Position numbers and translations under genes: made by a program
Source: Thermodesulfobacteriota bacterium
GTDB taxonomy: Bacteria > Desulfobacterota > Desulfobacteria > Desulfobacterales > Desulfosudaceae
Length of the DNA stretch: 64,000 nucleotides
NCBI GenBank assembly: GCA_040753795.1
Contig: JBFMDX010000015.1
Location: 1 to 64,000 of the forward strand
Reading direction: 5' to 3'
The notes under the pieces: generated by a model
Database searches by the model: none
Told to the model about the DNA's origin: nothing
What the model saw: only the letters and a program-made list of their open reading frames with translations
In this document: one piece after another, positions 42,845 to 51,179 of the stretch
Layout of the letters: each line of letters opens with the position of its first letter
Numbering within the stretch: position 1 is the first letter of the stretch

Positions 42845-45448
42845 ATGTGGAAACAGATCAAAGCGCTGCTGAAAAAGAAGTCCGGGCCGGGACATGATCC
42901 GGCCGGGATGATGAATATTTTCCGGAAAAAATACGTCAATTTCAAGGCGCTGCTGGAATCCAACGCCGAACTGCTGAAGATCATCGCCGGCATGGAGGAG
43001 AAGCTGACCGGCCAGTATGTTTTCGGCATGTCCTATATCCGGTCGGAGATGGTGCGGGTTGTTTATCATGCCTTCCGGATGGTCAAGAGTTTTGAGGATC
43101 TGTCCGGGCGGACCTATCCGGATCTGCATGGGACGCTGAACGGCATCCAGGCGGCCGTGAATCAGGAACTGGAACTGAAGAACGTTCCCCGGTTGCCGGA
43201 CGTGGTTCTTCCCTACACGCGCATCACCCACGACATGGTGGATTATGTCGGCGGCAAGAACGCCAACCTCGGGGAAGTGAAGAGCCGCTGTCATCTGCCG
43301 ATTCCCAGGGGGTTTGCCATTACCACCACCGCCTTTGACGAACTGATCGAGTATAACGATATCATGGATGAGATCCGCAAGCTGAAGATGGAAATCAGCG
43401 GTGAGGATCCCCAGTCCCTGATGCGGGTCAGTCATGATATTCAGCGGCTGATTATCGAGGCTGAAATCCCGAAGGCGGTAGAGGAGGCGATCCTCAAGGC
43501 GTATGAACAGGAGATCAGCCCGGAGCGGTCGGTGCCGGTGGCCCTGCGCAGCAGCGCCATCGGAGAGGACAGCGAACTATCCTACGCCGGACAGTACCAG
43601 AGTTTTCTCAATGTTCCCGCCGGGGACCTGATCGGCAAGTACAAGGCGGTGCTGGCCAGCCTGTTCACGCCGCGGGCCGTTTCCTACCGGCTGCACATGG
43701 GGATCCCCTTTGAAGAAGCGGCCATGAGCGTGGCCTGTCTGGAAATGATCCGGGCCCGGGCCGGAGGGGTCGTCTATACCCGCCATCCCTTTCAACTGAC
43801 GGAAAACAACATCATCATCAACGCCACTTGGGGGCTGGGGTCCTATGTGGTGGACGGCACCGTTTCGCCGGATGCCTTCGAGGTGTCCAAGACCTCACCG
43901 CCGGCGCTGCTGAAAAAGACGATTGCTTCCAAATCCGTAGAACTGACGACCAACCCGGACGGGTATCTCATGGAAACACCCGTCAGCGGGGATATCCGCC
44001 AGACGCCCTGTCTGACCGATGAGCAGGCCCTGCGGCTGGCGGAATACGCCCTGAAACTGGAAGCGCATTTCCAGGGCCCCCAGGATATTGAATGGGCGCT
44101 GGACGGCGACGGGAACCTGATCATTCTCCAGAGCCGGCCCCTGATGATCGAGCGGTGCGGGGATGAGACCTGCGCCCCGCAGCGTTTCGAACAATACCCG
44201 GTGCTGGTCGAAGGCGGTGAAGCGGCCAGCCCCGGCGTCGGATGGGGTCCGGCCTGTATCGTCCGTTCCGAGGAAGACCTGCTTTCCTTTCCCGAAGGCG
44301 GCGTGCTGGTCGCCGCCAATTCCTCCCCCGAATACGTCATCGTCATGCCCCTGGCCCGGGCCATCGTTACCAACCTGGGCAGTATTACCGGCCACATGGC
44401 CTCCCTGGCCCGTGAATACAAGATTCCGGCGCTGCTCAACACCAAGAACGCCACCCAGGCCATTCAGCCGGGGGAGATCGTTACCGTCGATGCCTTCGGT
44501 TCCCGGGTTTATGCCGGCAAGGTGGAGGAACTGCTGGATGTTCAGTGGCATCGCGGGGCCTTCATGAAAAAGACGCCGGTGTATCAGGTCCTGGAAAGAC
44601 TCGCGCAACATGTCGTTCCGCTGCATTTAAAGAATCCCCGGTCCCGCAGGTTCACGGCCGGCAACTGCCGGACCATCCATGACATCGTGCGGTTTACCCA
44701 CGAGAAGTCTTACGGCGAGATTTTTCACATCAGCGATTTTACCTCGGATCACGGCCACATTTCCGTCAAGCTGTCCGCGCCCCTGCCCATTGATCTGTAT
44801 GTGATCGACCTGGGCGGCGGACTGGCCGCCCCGGAAAAGGCGAGAAAGATCACCGTCGATCATGTCGTTTCGACGCCCTTCAGGGCTTTGCTGGAAGGCA
44901 TGCTTCACAAGGACCTGAAACCCCTTGAACCCCGGCCCATCGACGTGCGGGGATTCCTTTCGGTCGTCAGCCAGCAGATGCTGGCGCCGCCGAATCCGGT
45001 GGTTGAACGTTTCGGGGATCGGAGCTACGCGATTATTTCCGACAAATACGTGAACTTCAGTTCCCGGGTGGGCTACCACTATAGCATCCTGGATACCTTC
45101 TGCGGGCAGACGGCCATGAAAAACTACATTCATTTCCAGTTCAAGGGCGGGGCCGCCGACAACGTCCGGCGAAACCGGCGGGCCCGGCTGATTCGCAACA
45201 TTCTTGAAGCCAGGGATTTTCTGGTGGAGGTCCAGGGAGACCGGGTCACCGCCCGTTTCAACAAGCAGGCCATGGAACTGGTCCTGGAAAAGCTTGACGT
45301 CCTGGGAAGGCTGCTCATCTTTACCCGGCAGATGGACATGCTGATGAACACGGAGCGAAGCGTTGACGATCTGTCCGCCCGGTTTCTGGATGGCTGCTAC
45401 GACCTGGAAAAACCCCGGGCCTGTCGGGCGGAACCGGAAAAAGGTTGA
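42845..45448 (+). CDS. PEP-synthase-like protein: PEP/pyruvate-binding and phosphohistidine domains, no C-terminal barrel
   Basis: 867 residues. An N-terminal helical part of ~120 residues is followed by the PPDK nucleotide-binding domain (YVGGKNANLGEV, VPVALRSSAIGEDSELSYAG, IEWALDGDGNLIILQSRP) and the swivelling phosphohistidine domain with His517 in GSITGHMASLARE. After ~residue 575 the expected PEP-binding TIM barrel is absent; the last ~290 residues are unrelated to it. It could transfer phosphate from ATP to its own His but not finish the PEP reaction, so a regulatory or phosphotransfer role is likely. It is 19 bases behind the sigma54 activator, in one operon. GGAGGAG precedes ATG. Confidence 0.8.
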   Translation: MWKQIKALLKKKSGPGHDPAGMMNIFRKKYVNFKALLESNAELLKIIAGMEEKLTGQYVFGMSYIRSEMVRVVYHAFRMVKSFEDLSGRTYPDLHGTLNGIQAAVNQELELKNVPRLPDVVLPYTRITHDMVDYVGGKNANLGEVKSRCHLPIPRGFAITTTAFDELIEYNDIMDEIRKLKMEISGEDPQSLMRVSHDIQRLIIEAEIPKAVEEAILKAYEQEISPERSVPVALRSSAIGEDSELSYAGQYQSFLNVPAGDLIGKYKAVLASLFTPRAVSYRLHMGIPFEEAAMSVACLEMIRARAGGVVYTRHPFQLTENNIIINATWGLGSYVVDGTVSPDAFEVSKTSPPALLKKTIASKSVELTTNPDGYLMETPVSGDIRQTPCLTDEQALRLAEYALKLEAHFQGPQDIEWALDGDGNLIILQSRPLMIERCGDETCAPQRFEQYPVLVEGGEAASPGVGWGPACIVRSEEDLLSFPEGGVLVAANSSPEYVIVMPLARAIVTNLGSITGHMASLAREYKIPALLNTKNATQAIQPGEIVTVDAFGSRVYAGKVEELLDVQWHRGAFMKKTPVYQVLERLAQHVVPLHLKNPRSRRFTAGNCRTIHDIVRFTHEKSYGEIFHISDFTSDHGHISVKLSAPLPIDLYVIDLGGGLAAPEKARKITVDHVVSTPFRALLEGMLHKDLKPLEPRPIDVRGFLSVVSQQMLAPPNPVVERFGDRSYAIISDKYVNFSSRVGYHYSILDTFCGQTAMKNYIHFQFKGGAADNVRRNRRARLIRNILEARDFLVEVQGDRVTARFNKQAMELVLEKLDVLGRLLIFTRQMDMLMNTERSVDDLSARFLDGCYDLEKPRACRAEPEKG

Positions 45449-45458
45449 CCGCGCCGGT

Positions 45459-45869
45459 CTACCGGACCTTTTCCTTTTCCTTCTTCTGATCGAACGCGCC
45501 GGATATTTTCAGCAGGATTTCGTCCACGGCGCTGGGCTTGAGGAGATAGTCATAGGCCCCGTATTTGACGATCTCCACGGCCGTTTCCAGGGAGGCGTGA
45601 CCGGACAGTACCACTACCTCGGCGGTAATGCCGCGGCGTCTCATTTCCTGCAGCACCTCGATGCCGTCGAGACCGGGCATTTTCACGTCCAGCAGCACCA
45701 CGTCGTACATCCGGCGGGAAAGTTCTTCCAGGGCCTCCCGGCCGTCGTTGACCGCCTGCGCCGGGATATGGCGCACGTTGAAAATTTTCAGCATGGACCG
45801 GCACAGGGCTTTATCGTCATCGACGATCAGCACGGCTGGTTTTTCCGATGGGAACAGATTTTCGCTCAT
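45459..45869 (-). CDS. Single-domain response regulator
   Basis: 136 residues from ATG 45869, which begins 5 bases after the UspA stop. Receiver with IVDDDKALC, phospho-acceptor Asp61 in VVLLDVKMPGLDG, Ser in VLSGHAS and Lys in LLKPS. Long upstream extension of the same frame lies inside the UspA gene and is not coding. It ends the minus-strand signalling set at 45-50.7 kb and is convergent with the PEP-synthase-like gene. Confidence 0.88.
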   Translation of the reverse strand: MSENLFPSEKPAVLIVDDDKALCRSMLKIFNVRHIPAQAVNDGREALEELSRRMYDVVLLDVKMPGLDGIEVLQEMRRRGITAEVVVLSGHASLETAVEIVKYGAYDYLLKPSAVDEILLKISGAFDQKKEKEKVR

Positions 45870-45874
45870 GGGTC

Positions 45875-46807
45875 TTATACGATCCAGACGGCCCGCTGGG
45901 TGCCCATGTGCAGGACCTTGCGGCTGACGCGGCCCATGAGAAACTCCTCCACGGCGGAAAGACCGCGGCGGCCCATGACGATGGTGCCGTACCCGCCTTC
46001 CCTGGCCGCCTGGACAATACCGCCGGCGCGGGTGATTTTGTTTTCCAGAATCTGTTTGCAGGTCCGGCCGGGATGAAAGCCGGCGTCGATCAGTTTCTGC
46101 TCCGCCTCGAGCATGGGCTTTTCCACCGCCTGGCGGGTTTCGTCCAGCCACAACTTTTCTTCTTCCGACCCGAAAATCTGCTGATCATTGAGAAAAATGT
46201 TCAGCGACCTCACCACATGGCAGAGCATGACGTCCCGTTCGTCCGAGGCCATCAGGTCGCAGACGCAATCCACCGCCTTGAAGGCGCCTGTGGAACCGTC
46301 AAAACCGATCAGAATTTTTTCGGTTTCCGGGCAGCCGCCGATAACAGCCATGGGCAGATGGTCGGAGACGGACAGGAGTTTGTTGACAACGCTTCCCAGG
46401 ACCACTTCCTGAATGCGGCTGATGCCGCACCGGCCCACCACCAGCACATCGTATCCGTTGCGGGATTCAGCCAGGATATCCCGGGCCACACCGGCTTTGC
46501 GGTGATGGTAAGTCGCTTTGATCGCCTGAACGGGGAACCCCTCATCACGCAGGATGGTTGTCGCCTTGGTCAGCGCGTTGGTGATGTTCTGCTTGATCCC
46601 CGCGGCCCAGGCGGTCACCGAGGAGATCGCGCGGCTGGCGACAGGATCCCGGCTCAAATCCAGAAAGGCTTCCGGAACTTCCGTGGCGACGTGAAAGAGG
46701 TTGACATGGGTGGTGTTTTCCGGGAAAAAGCGGCTGATGTACCGAACCGCGTCCATGGATTGGTCGGAGCCGTCAAAAGCCATTAATACGTTCAGTTTTT
46801 TAGTCAT
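45875..46807 (-). CDS. Tandem universal stress protein (UspA x2)
   Basis: 310 residues from ATG 46807 behind AAGGAGG. Two UspA domains; the first begins NVLMAFDGSDQSMDAVRYI, the second ILIGFDGSTGAFKAVDCVC and ends TIVMGRRGLSAVEEFLMGR, the nucleotide-binding loop. It is paralogous to the UspA of the Pat operon. It stands between a receiver-kinase and a single-domain receiver in one run of genes. Confidence 0.92.
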   Translation of the reverse strand: MTKKLNVLMAFDGSDQSMDAVRYISRFFPENTTHVNLFHVATEVPEAFLDLSRDPVASRAISSVTAWAAGIKQNITNALTKATTILRDEGFPVQAIKATYHHRKAGVARDILAESRNGYDVLVVGRCGISRIQEVVLGSVVNKLLSVSDHLPMAVIGGCPETEKILIGFDGSTGAFKAVDCVCDLMASDERDVMLCHVVRSLNIFLNDQQIFGSEEEKLWLDETRQAVEKPMLEAEQKLIDAGFHPGRTCKQILENKITRAGGIVQAAREGGYGTIVMGRRGLSAVEEFLMGRVSRKVLHMGTQRAVWIV

Positions 46808-46856
46808 GGTGTGCCTCCTTGTCTGGATAACTGTTTGGTCATGGTTACTATGCGCC

Positions 46857-47984
46857 TCAATTTTCACGGATGCGCGGCAGCGTCAATTGGAAAACTGTTC
46901 CCTGCTTGACCCGGCTGGACACAGCAATATTTCCACCCAGGCGGTCGACAATAACGGACGTCACGTAAAGCCCGAGCCCGGGACTTTCTTCCGGCCGGGT
47001 GGTGAAAAACGGTTCGAAAACTTTTTCCAGGTCATCCCCGGAAATTCCACATCCGTCGTCTTTTACCGAAAGTCGGACGCCGGCGTCCGTATCGGTCAGT
47101 TCGACCGTGATGGTGCCGTCCGATTCAACGGCGGTAATGGCGTTGGCGATCAGGTTGCCGATAATCTGGCGCACGTCGTCCGGATCACTCCAGATGACGC
47201 CTTCGGCCCGGTCCAGGTCGAGGACGATGTCGATATTTTTCCCCTTGGCCTGTTCCAGTGCCGACTTTACGCAGACCGATACCAGGCTCTTGAGATTGGT
47301 TTGTTCGGTGACCGTTTCGGTCTGCCGGGTGAAGCCGAGCAATGGATGAACAATGCGTCCGATCCGGTCACTGGCGGCTTCCATTTTGCTGATAATGATG
47401 TCAATCTCTTTTTTCCAGGGGATGGCCGTGTTTTCCGCCCTGCCCATCATCAGCCTTAAATATTCTGTGCATTCGATGATAACGGACAGCGGCCTCTCAA
47501 TTTCTCTGGTGATGCCGGTGGACAGGGTGCCAAGTGAGGCGAGACGCTGGGCGGCCGCCAGTTGCTGTGTCATCCGGTGCCTGAATTCCGCCTCCTCCTG
47601 TTTTGTTTTTTCGTGTTTTGTTTTTTCAGCCGCCTGAATGATTTTCTGCGTCAGGTGTTCAAAATCCACCGGTTTGGTGAGGTAGTCAAAAGCGCCTTTT
47701 TTGATTCCCTCTACGCCGTCGGCGGTACTGGCATGGCCCGTGAGGAGGATGGCCTCCGTTCCGGGAAAACGGTCCCGGATCCACCGCAGTACCTCCAGAC
47801 CGTTCATGCCGGGCATTTTCACGTCCAGGATCACCACGTCCACGGGCTCTTTTTCCATAACGGCCCGGCAACGGTCGCCGTTTTCAGCCTCCAGGACAAA
47901 AAATCCCTTTTTCTGGAGCCGTTTTTTCAGCGGTGCCCTGAAGTCGGTCTCGTCATCCACCAGCAGCAGGCGTATGGATTCCAT
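46857..47984 (-). CDS. Receiver-histidine-kinase hybrid with the phospho-accepting His replaced by Arg
   Basis: 375 residues. N-terminal receiver (1-120) with DDE, Asp54 in VVILDVKMPGMNG, Thr82 and Lys104. Then a dimerisation/HisKA region whose H-box reads TGITREIERPLSVI: Arg160 stands where His is invariant (codon AGA, bases 47505-47507). The ATPase domain keeps NLIANAITAV, DDGCGISGDD and a GLGLYV lid, so nucleotide binding looks intact. It cannot autophosphorylate in the normal way. It may be a phosphatase, a regulator of other kinases, or may phosphorylate a partner's His. AGGAG precedes ATG 47984. It lies 49 bases before the UspA gene. Confidence 0.88.
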   Translation of the reverse strand: MESIRLLLVDDETDFRAPLKKRLQKKGFFVLEAENGDRCRAVMEKEPVDVVILDVKMPGMNGLEVLRWIRDRFPGTEAILLTGHASTADGVEGIKKGAFDYLTKPVDFEHLTQKIIQAAEKTKHEKTKQEEAEFRHRMTQQLAAAQRLASLGTLSTGITREIERPLSVIIECTEYLRLMMGRAENTAIPWKKEIDIIISKMEAASDRIGRIVHPLLGFTRQTETVTEQTNLKSLVSVCVKSALEQAKGKNIDIVLDLDRAEGVIWSDPDDVRQIIGNLIANAITAVESDGTITVELTDTDAGVRLSVKDDGCGISGDDLEKVFEPFFTTRPEESPGLGLYVTSVIVDRLGGNIAVSSRVKQGTVFQLTLPRIREN

Positions 47985-48055
47985 ATATCCGCGCTCCTAG
48001 TGTTTCGTTTCCTGATATTGTCCCGGGGAGGAATCAACCGGTCGATCACTGATAC

Positions 48056-48481
48056 TCACGGAGTGTTCGCCGTATTCCGATACGCCTCATCAATTTTCTG
48101 GATCAGTTCCTGGAGTTCGCAGGGCTTGGTCAGATAGTCAAAGGCCCCCAGCTTCAACCCTTCCCGGGCCGCCTCCTGGGAGCCGTGCCCGGTCAACATG
48201 ATGACTTTCATGGACAGCCCCATCTGGTTGAAAATTTTCAGGACCTCAATGCCGTCCATGTCCTCCATTTTCAGGTCCAGGATGGCCACGTCAAAATCCT
48301 TTCCTCTTACCGCCCGGATGGCCTCTCCGCCGCTGTATGCCGATGTCACGTCAAAGTTTCTTTTTCTCAAGCGGTTGGCCAGCACATTGACATATCCCTC
48401 CTCATCATCGACCAGAAGGAGCCGGACAGGTGCGGCCGGCAGGTCTGTTTTGGTTTTGCTGTCCATGATGGATTTAGTCAT
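48056..48481 (-). CDS. Single-domain response regulator
   Basis: 141 residues. Receiver with LLVDDEEGYVN, phospho-acceptor Asp69 in VAILDLKMEDMDG (MEDMDG in place of MPGMDG), Thr in LTGHGSQEAA and Lys in LTKPCE. Its start overlaps the stop of the next upstream receiver gene by 8 bases, so they are translationally coupled. A second ATG at 48466 is possible. Confidence 0.88.
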   Translation of the reverse strand: MTKSIMDSKTKTDLPAAPVRLLLVDDEEGYVNVLANRLRKRNFDVTSAYSGGEAIRAVRGKDFDVAILDLKMEDMDGIEVLKIFNQMGLSMKVIMLTGHGSQEAAREGLKLGAFDYLTKPCELQELIQKIDEAYRNTANTP

Positions 48482-48911
48482 ACCCGCGGTTGAGGATCAG
48501 TTTGTCGATTCTGGCTTTTTCAATCTTTTCGTCATGGGAATGCTTCTTCCTGACGGCTTCTTTTACCTTGGTGATCAGGGTATCGATGTCGCAGGGTTTC
48601 ATCAGATAATCAAACGCACCCAGCTTCATCCCTTCGATGGCGGTTTCTACGGTGGCGTGGCCGGTCAGCATGATAACTTCCTTCAGCGGATGACGTTTTT
48701 TAATCTCCCGCAGGGTTTCAATACCGTCCCTGCCGGGCATTTTCACATCCAGAATGATCACATCCACGCTACCTTCCCTGTCCAGAAGGGTCAACGCTTC
48801 ATCACCGCTGTGGGCGGCAATGATTTTCAACCCCCGTTTGTCCAGGCGCTTGGCCATGGTCTCTACAAAGGGAACCTCGTCATCCACCAGCATGATGGAA
48901 CTCGTTGCCAT
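48474..48911 (-). CDS. Single-domain response regulator
   Basis: 145 residues from ATG 48911 behind AAGGAGA. Receiver with LVDDEVPFVE, Asp55 in VIILDVKMPGRDG, Thr in LTGHATVETA and Lys in LMKPCD, then a basic helical tail. It is located between the Cache kinase 49016-50707 and another receiver. Confidence 0.9.
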   Translation of the reverse strand: MATSSIMLVDDEVPFVETMAKRLDKRGLKIIAAHSGDEALTLLDREGSVDVIILDVKMPGRDGIETLREIKKRHPLKEVIMLTGHATVETAIEGMKLGAFDYLMKPCDIDTLITKVKEAVRKKHSHDEKIEKARIDKLILNRGYD

Positions 48912-49015
48912 TGAATGCTCTCCTTTCTTATATGGTACTGAAAAAACCGTTATTATTATTTTACTTATATTTGAAGCACGGAAAAAAATCAACCGGCGTT
49001 CCCGCGCCGCGCCAG

Positions 49016-50707
49016 TTACTGCTGCTGGAAGGGGACCCAGATCCGGAAGCGCGCTCCTTTTTCCACGGCGCTCTGAACGTCAATTTTGCCTCCCATTTTA
49101 TTAATGATCCCGTAACAGATGGAAAGTCCCAGGCCGGTTCCCTTGCCTACGGGTTTAGTGGTAAAGAAGGGGTCGAAGATGCGGGGAAGATTGGCCTCGG
49201 GAATACCGGGTCCGGTGTCCTCCACGACAATGACGATATGGCCGGGCTTGATCTCGCTGACTTTGGTGGAAATGCGGATGACGCCGCCGGTTTTTTCCAT
49301 GGCATCCAGGGCGTTATTGATCAGGTTCAACAGCACCTGCTGCATTTCGGAGGGAGAGATCATGATGTAAGGCAGATCTTTCTGGAGGTCGGTCTCGATG
49401 ACGACTTTGTTGTATTTGGCCATCTGCCGGGAGAGATTGACGATCTCCACCACCAGGTCGTTGATCTGAACGTCCTTGGTGGTGGAATCCGTTTTTCTGG
49501 CGAAACTTAAAAGCTTGTGGGTGATCTCCTTGCATCTTTTGCCCTGGGTGTTGATCTGGGCCAGCGCCCGTTTGAACTCTTTCAGGTTGGCGCTTCCGGC
49601 CAGATCCTCTTCCTCCAGCAGATCGCCGATCCATCCGGCTTCCTCCACCATGATGGCCACCGGGTTGTTGATTTCATGGGCAATCCCCGCCGCCAGTTCG
49701 CCGATGGAAGCCATTTTGCCGGTTTCGATGATCTGCTGGTTCATGCCTTCCTTGGCGATATCGGCCCTGCGGATGCGCCGGACCATGCGCTGGGATATAT
49801 ATATGGCCATGAACACAATGGCGGCGCCGCCGAAAAGAAAAATAATCAGCGAAATTATCCGCATGCGTTTCAGGTCGGAAAAGGCGTCGGCGCTCTGCTG
49901 CTTGACGATAAGCAGCCAGTCCCCGTTTTTGAGGCTGCCCACGGCATATAAATTATCCATGTCCGTATCATCGGCCAGGCGGGTGATCAGGATGTTGTTA
50001 TGCGCTTTCTCCACCTCTTCCCAGAAGAACATGTACTCGCTGGGCTCAATGGTAATTCCCGCCGTCGGCTGGGTCTGGAATTTGCCGTCCCGGTTGAGGA
50101 TAAAGGCGTAACCGGTCTTGCCGATCCGCAGATTCTGAACCAGGGAATTGAAGGCCATGAAATCGATGGTCGCCCGGATCAGAAACGGGCGTTCGTCGTC
50201 TTTGTGCTTGACGGTGATGATGAAATGGGGTGTTCCCCGGAAGCCCAGGAACACATCGCTGATATACGTGTCACTGTCCCAGGCGTTTTTGAACCAGTCG
50301 GCGCCGGCATAATTGACGTTGGCCAGGCCATGGGGACCGGCGTAGGCCACCTGGTCTCCTTTTCCATCCACAATGCCCAGATCGACGAACACATTGCCGT
50401 AGTCTTCACGGAGATAAAACAGCTTTTTTTCGAGAAAATCGTTGTCGTTCAGGGTCTCATAGGTTCTGGTGATGGCCAGAAAGCGGATATTGGCCAGTTT
50501 TTCATTTAAAAACGTGTCAATCTGCTGCTTGTGCTTCTGCACCAGTTCAGTCAGGTGGGCATAGGTTTTTTCATGATAGGCCGTGCTGAATTGATGGAGC
50601 AGGATGAAAATGACCAGCAGCATCGGAGCGAAAGAAACCGTAATCACGCTGACGATCATGTTCCGGGAAAGCGACTGGTAGTAATTTTTCTGTTTGCCGT
50701 TGGTCAT
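49016..50707 (-). CDS. Cache-domain sensor histidine kinase
   Basis: 563 residues. Membrane helix (~18-40), dCache-like sensor with [19 protein letters not shown] and [14 protein letters not shown], second helix (~285-308), and a kinase core with His in [16 protein letters not shown] and a complete ATP site ([34 protein letters not shown]). It is the first gene of the minus-strand signalling set and probably phosphorylates the receivers that follow. The sensor motif GFRxxPHF is shared with the kinases at 26790 and 58364. ATG 50707 is preferred to GTG 50716. Confidence 0.92.
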   Translation of the reverse strand: MTNGKQKNYYQSLSRNMIVSVITVSFAPMLLVIFILLHQFSTAYHEKTYAHLTELVQKHKQQIDTFLNEKLANIRFLAITRTYETLNDNDFLEKKLFYLREDYGNVFVDLGIVDGKGDQVAYAGPHGLANVNYAGADWFKNAWDSDTYISDVFLGFRGTPHFIITVKHKDDERPFLIRATIDFMAFNSLVQNLRIGKTGYAFILNRDGKFQTQPTAGITIEPSEYMFFWEEVEKAHNNILITRLADDTDMDNLYAVGSLKNGDWLLIVKQQSADAFSDLKRMRIISLIIFLFGGAAIVFMAIYISQRMVRRIRRADIAKEGMNQQIIETGKMASIGELAAGIAHEINNPVAIMVEEAGWIGDLLEEEDLAGSANLKEFKRALAQINTQGKRCKEITHKLLSFARKTDSTTKDVQINDLVVEIVNLSRQMAKYNKVVIETDLQKDLPYIMISPSEMQQVLLNLINNALDAMEKTGGVIRISTKVSEIKPGHIVIVVEDTGPGIPEANLPRIFDPFFTTKPVGKGTGLGLSICYGIINKMGGKIDVQSAVEKGARFRIWVPFQQQ

Positions 50708-50716
50708 CTCGCGCAC

Positions 50717-51179
50717 TCACTGTTTTTCGTTGGGTTATCCGCAGAGAGGGGATCGTCTTCGCAACAACATCCGGGTGTTGTCGCTACTCACTGCCGATGG
50801 GCTACTCCAATTATCAGGATTCATGAAGTATGCCAACAACGCTGGAGTTTTCAAAACCGTCCGCGAAAAACAAGGTTTTCCGATGCCGGCCCGGCCCTGT
50901 TTCCGATTATTATTTTTTTTCAATAAGTTGTATCACAATCTCGGCGGCGAACGCTACCAACAATTTTATACCGATCTACATTTTTAGCCCGCATCGTGAT
51001 CTGAATTCAGCGGGGGGGCAAAACAGATTTTTTTTATTTGATTGTTTTTACAGGTTGTAAAGAAAATCGGCAGGCGTGTTTTGACCTGATATCGCGTCTG
51101 CGACAGGCGTGGGGAAGAACCGGAAAATGGCGGAACGAGTCATGCCTGATGCAATCCCCATTTCCCGGCCGGCAGACGG
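50717..51179. other. Intergenic region upstream of the Cache kinase
   Basis: About 460 bases. A short inverted repeat (acaaca-tccggg-tgttgt) near 50763-50781 and two AT-rich runs (50905-50925, 51025-51055) are visible. I find no gene, sigma54 site or transposon remnant here. The kinase promoter probably lies in it. Confidence 0.4.

Noticed and set aside
46857-47984. The Arg-type kinase as a sequencing error
   Set aside because: Not fully excluded, but the surrounding H-box also diverges (IERPLS in place of INNPLS), which suggests real evolutionary drift.
50717-51179. Sigma54 promoter for the kinase at 49016-50707
   Set aside because: Neither TGGCAC-N5-TTGC nor a one-mismatch version was found on the minus strand in this gap.
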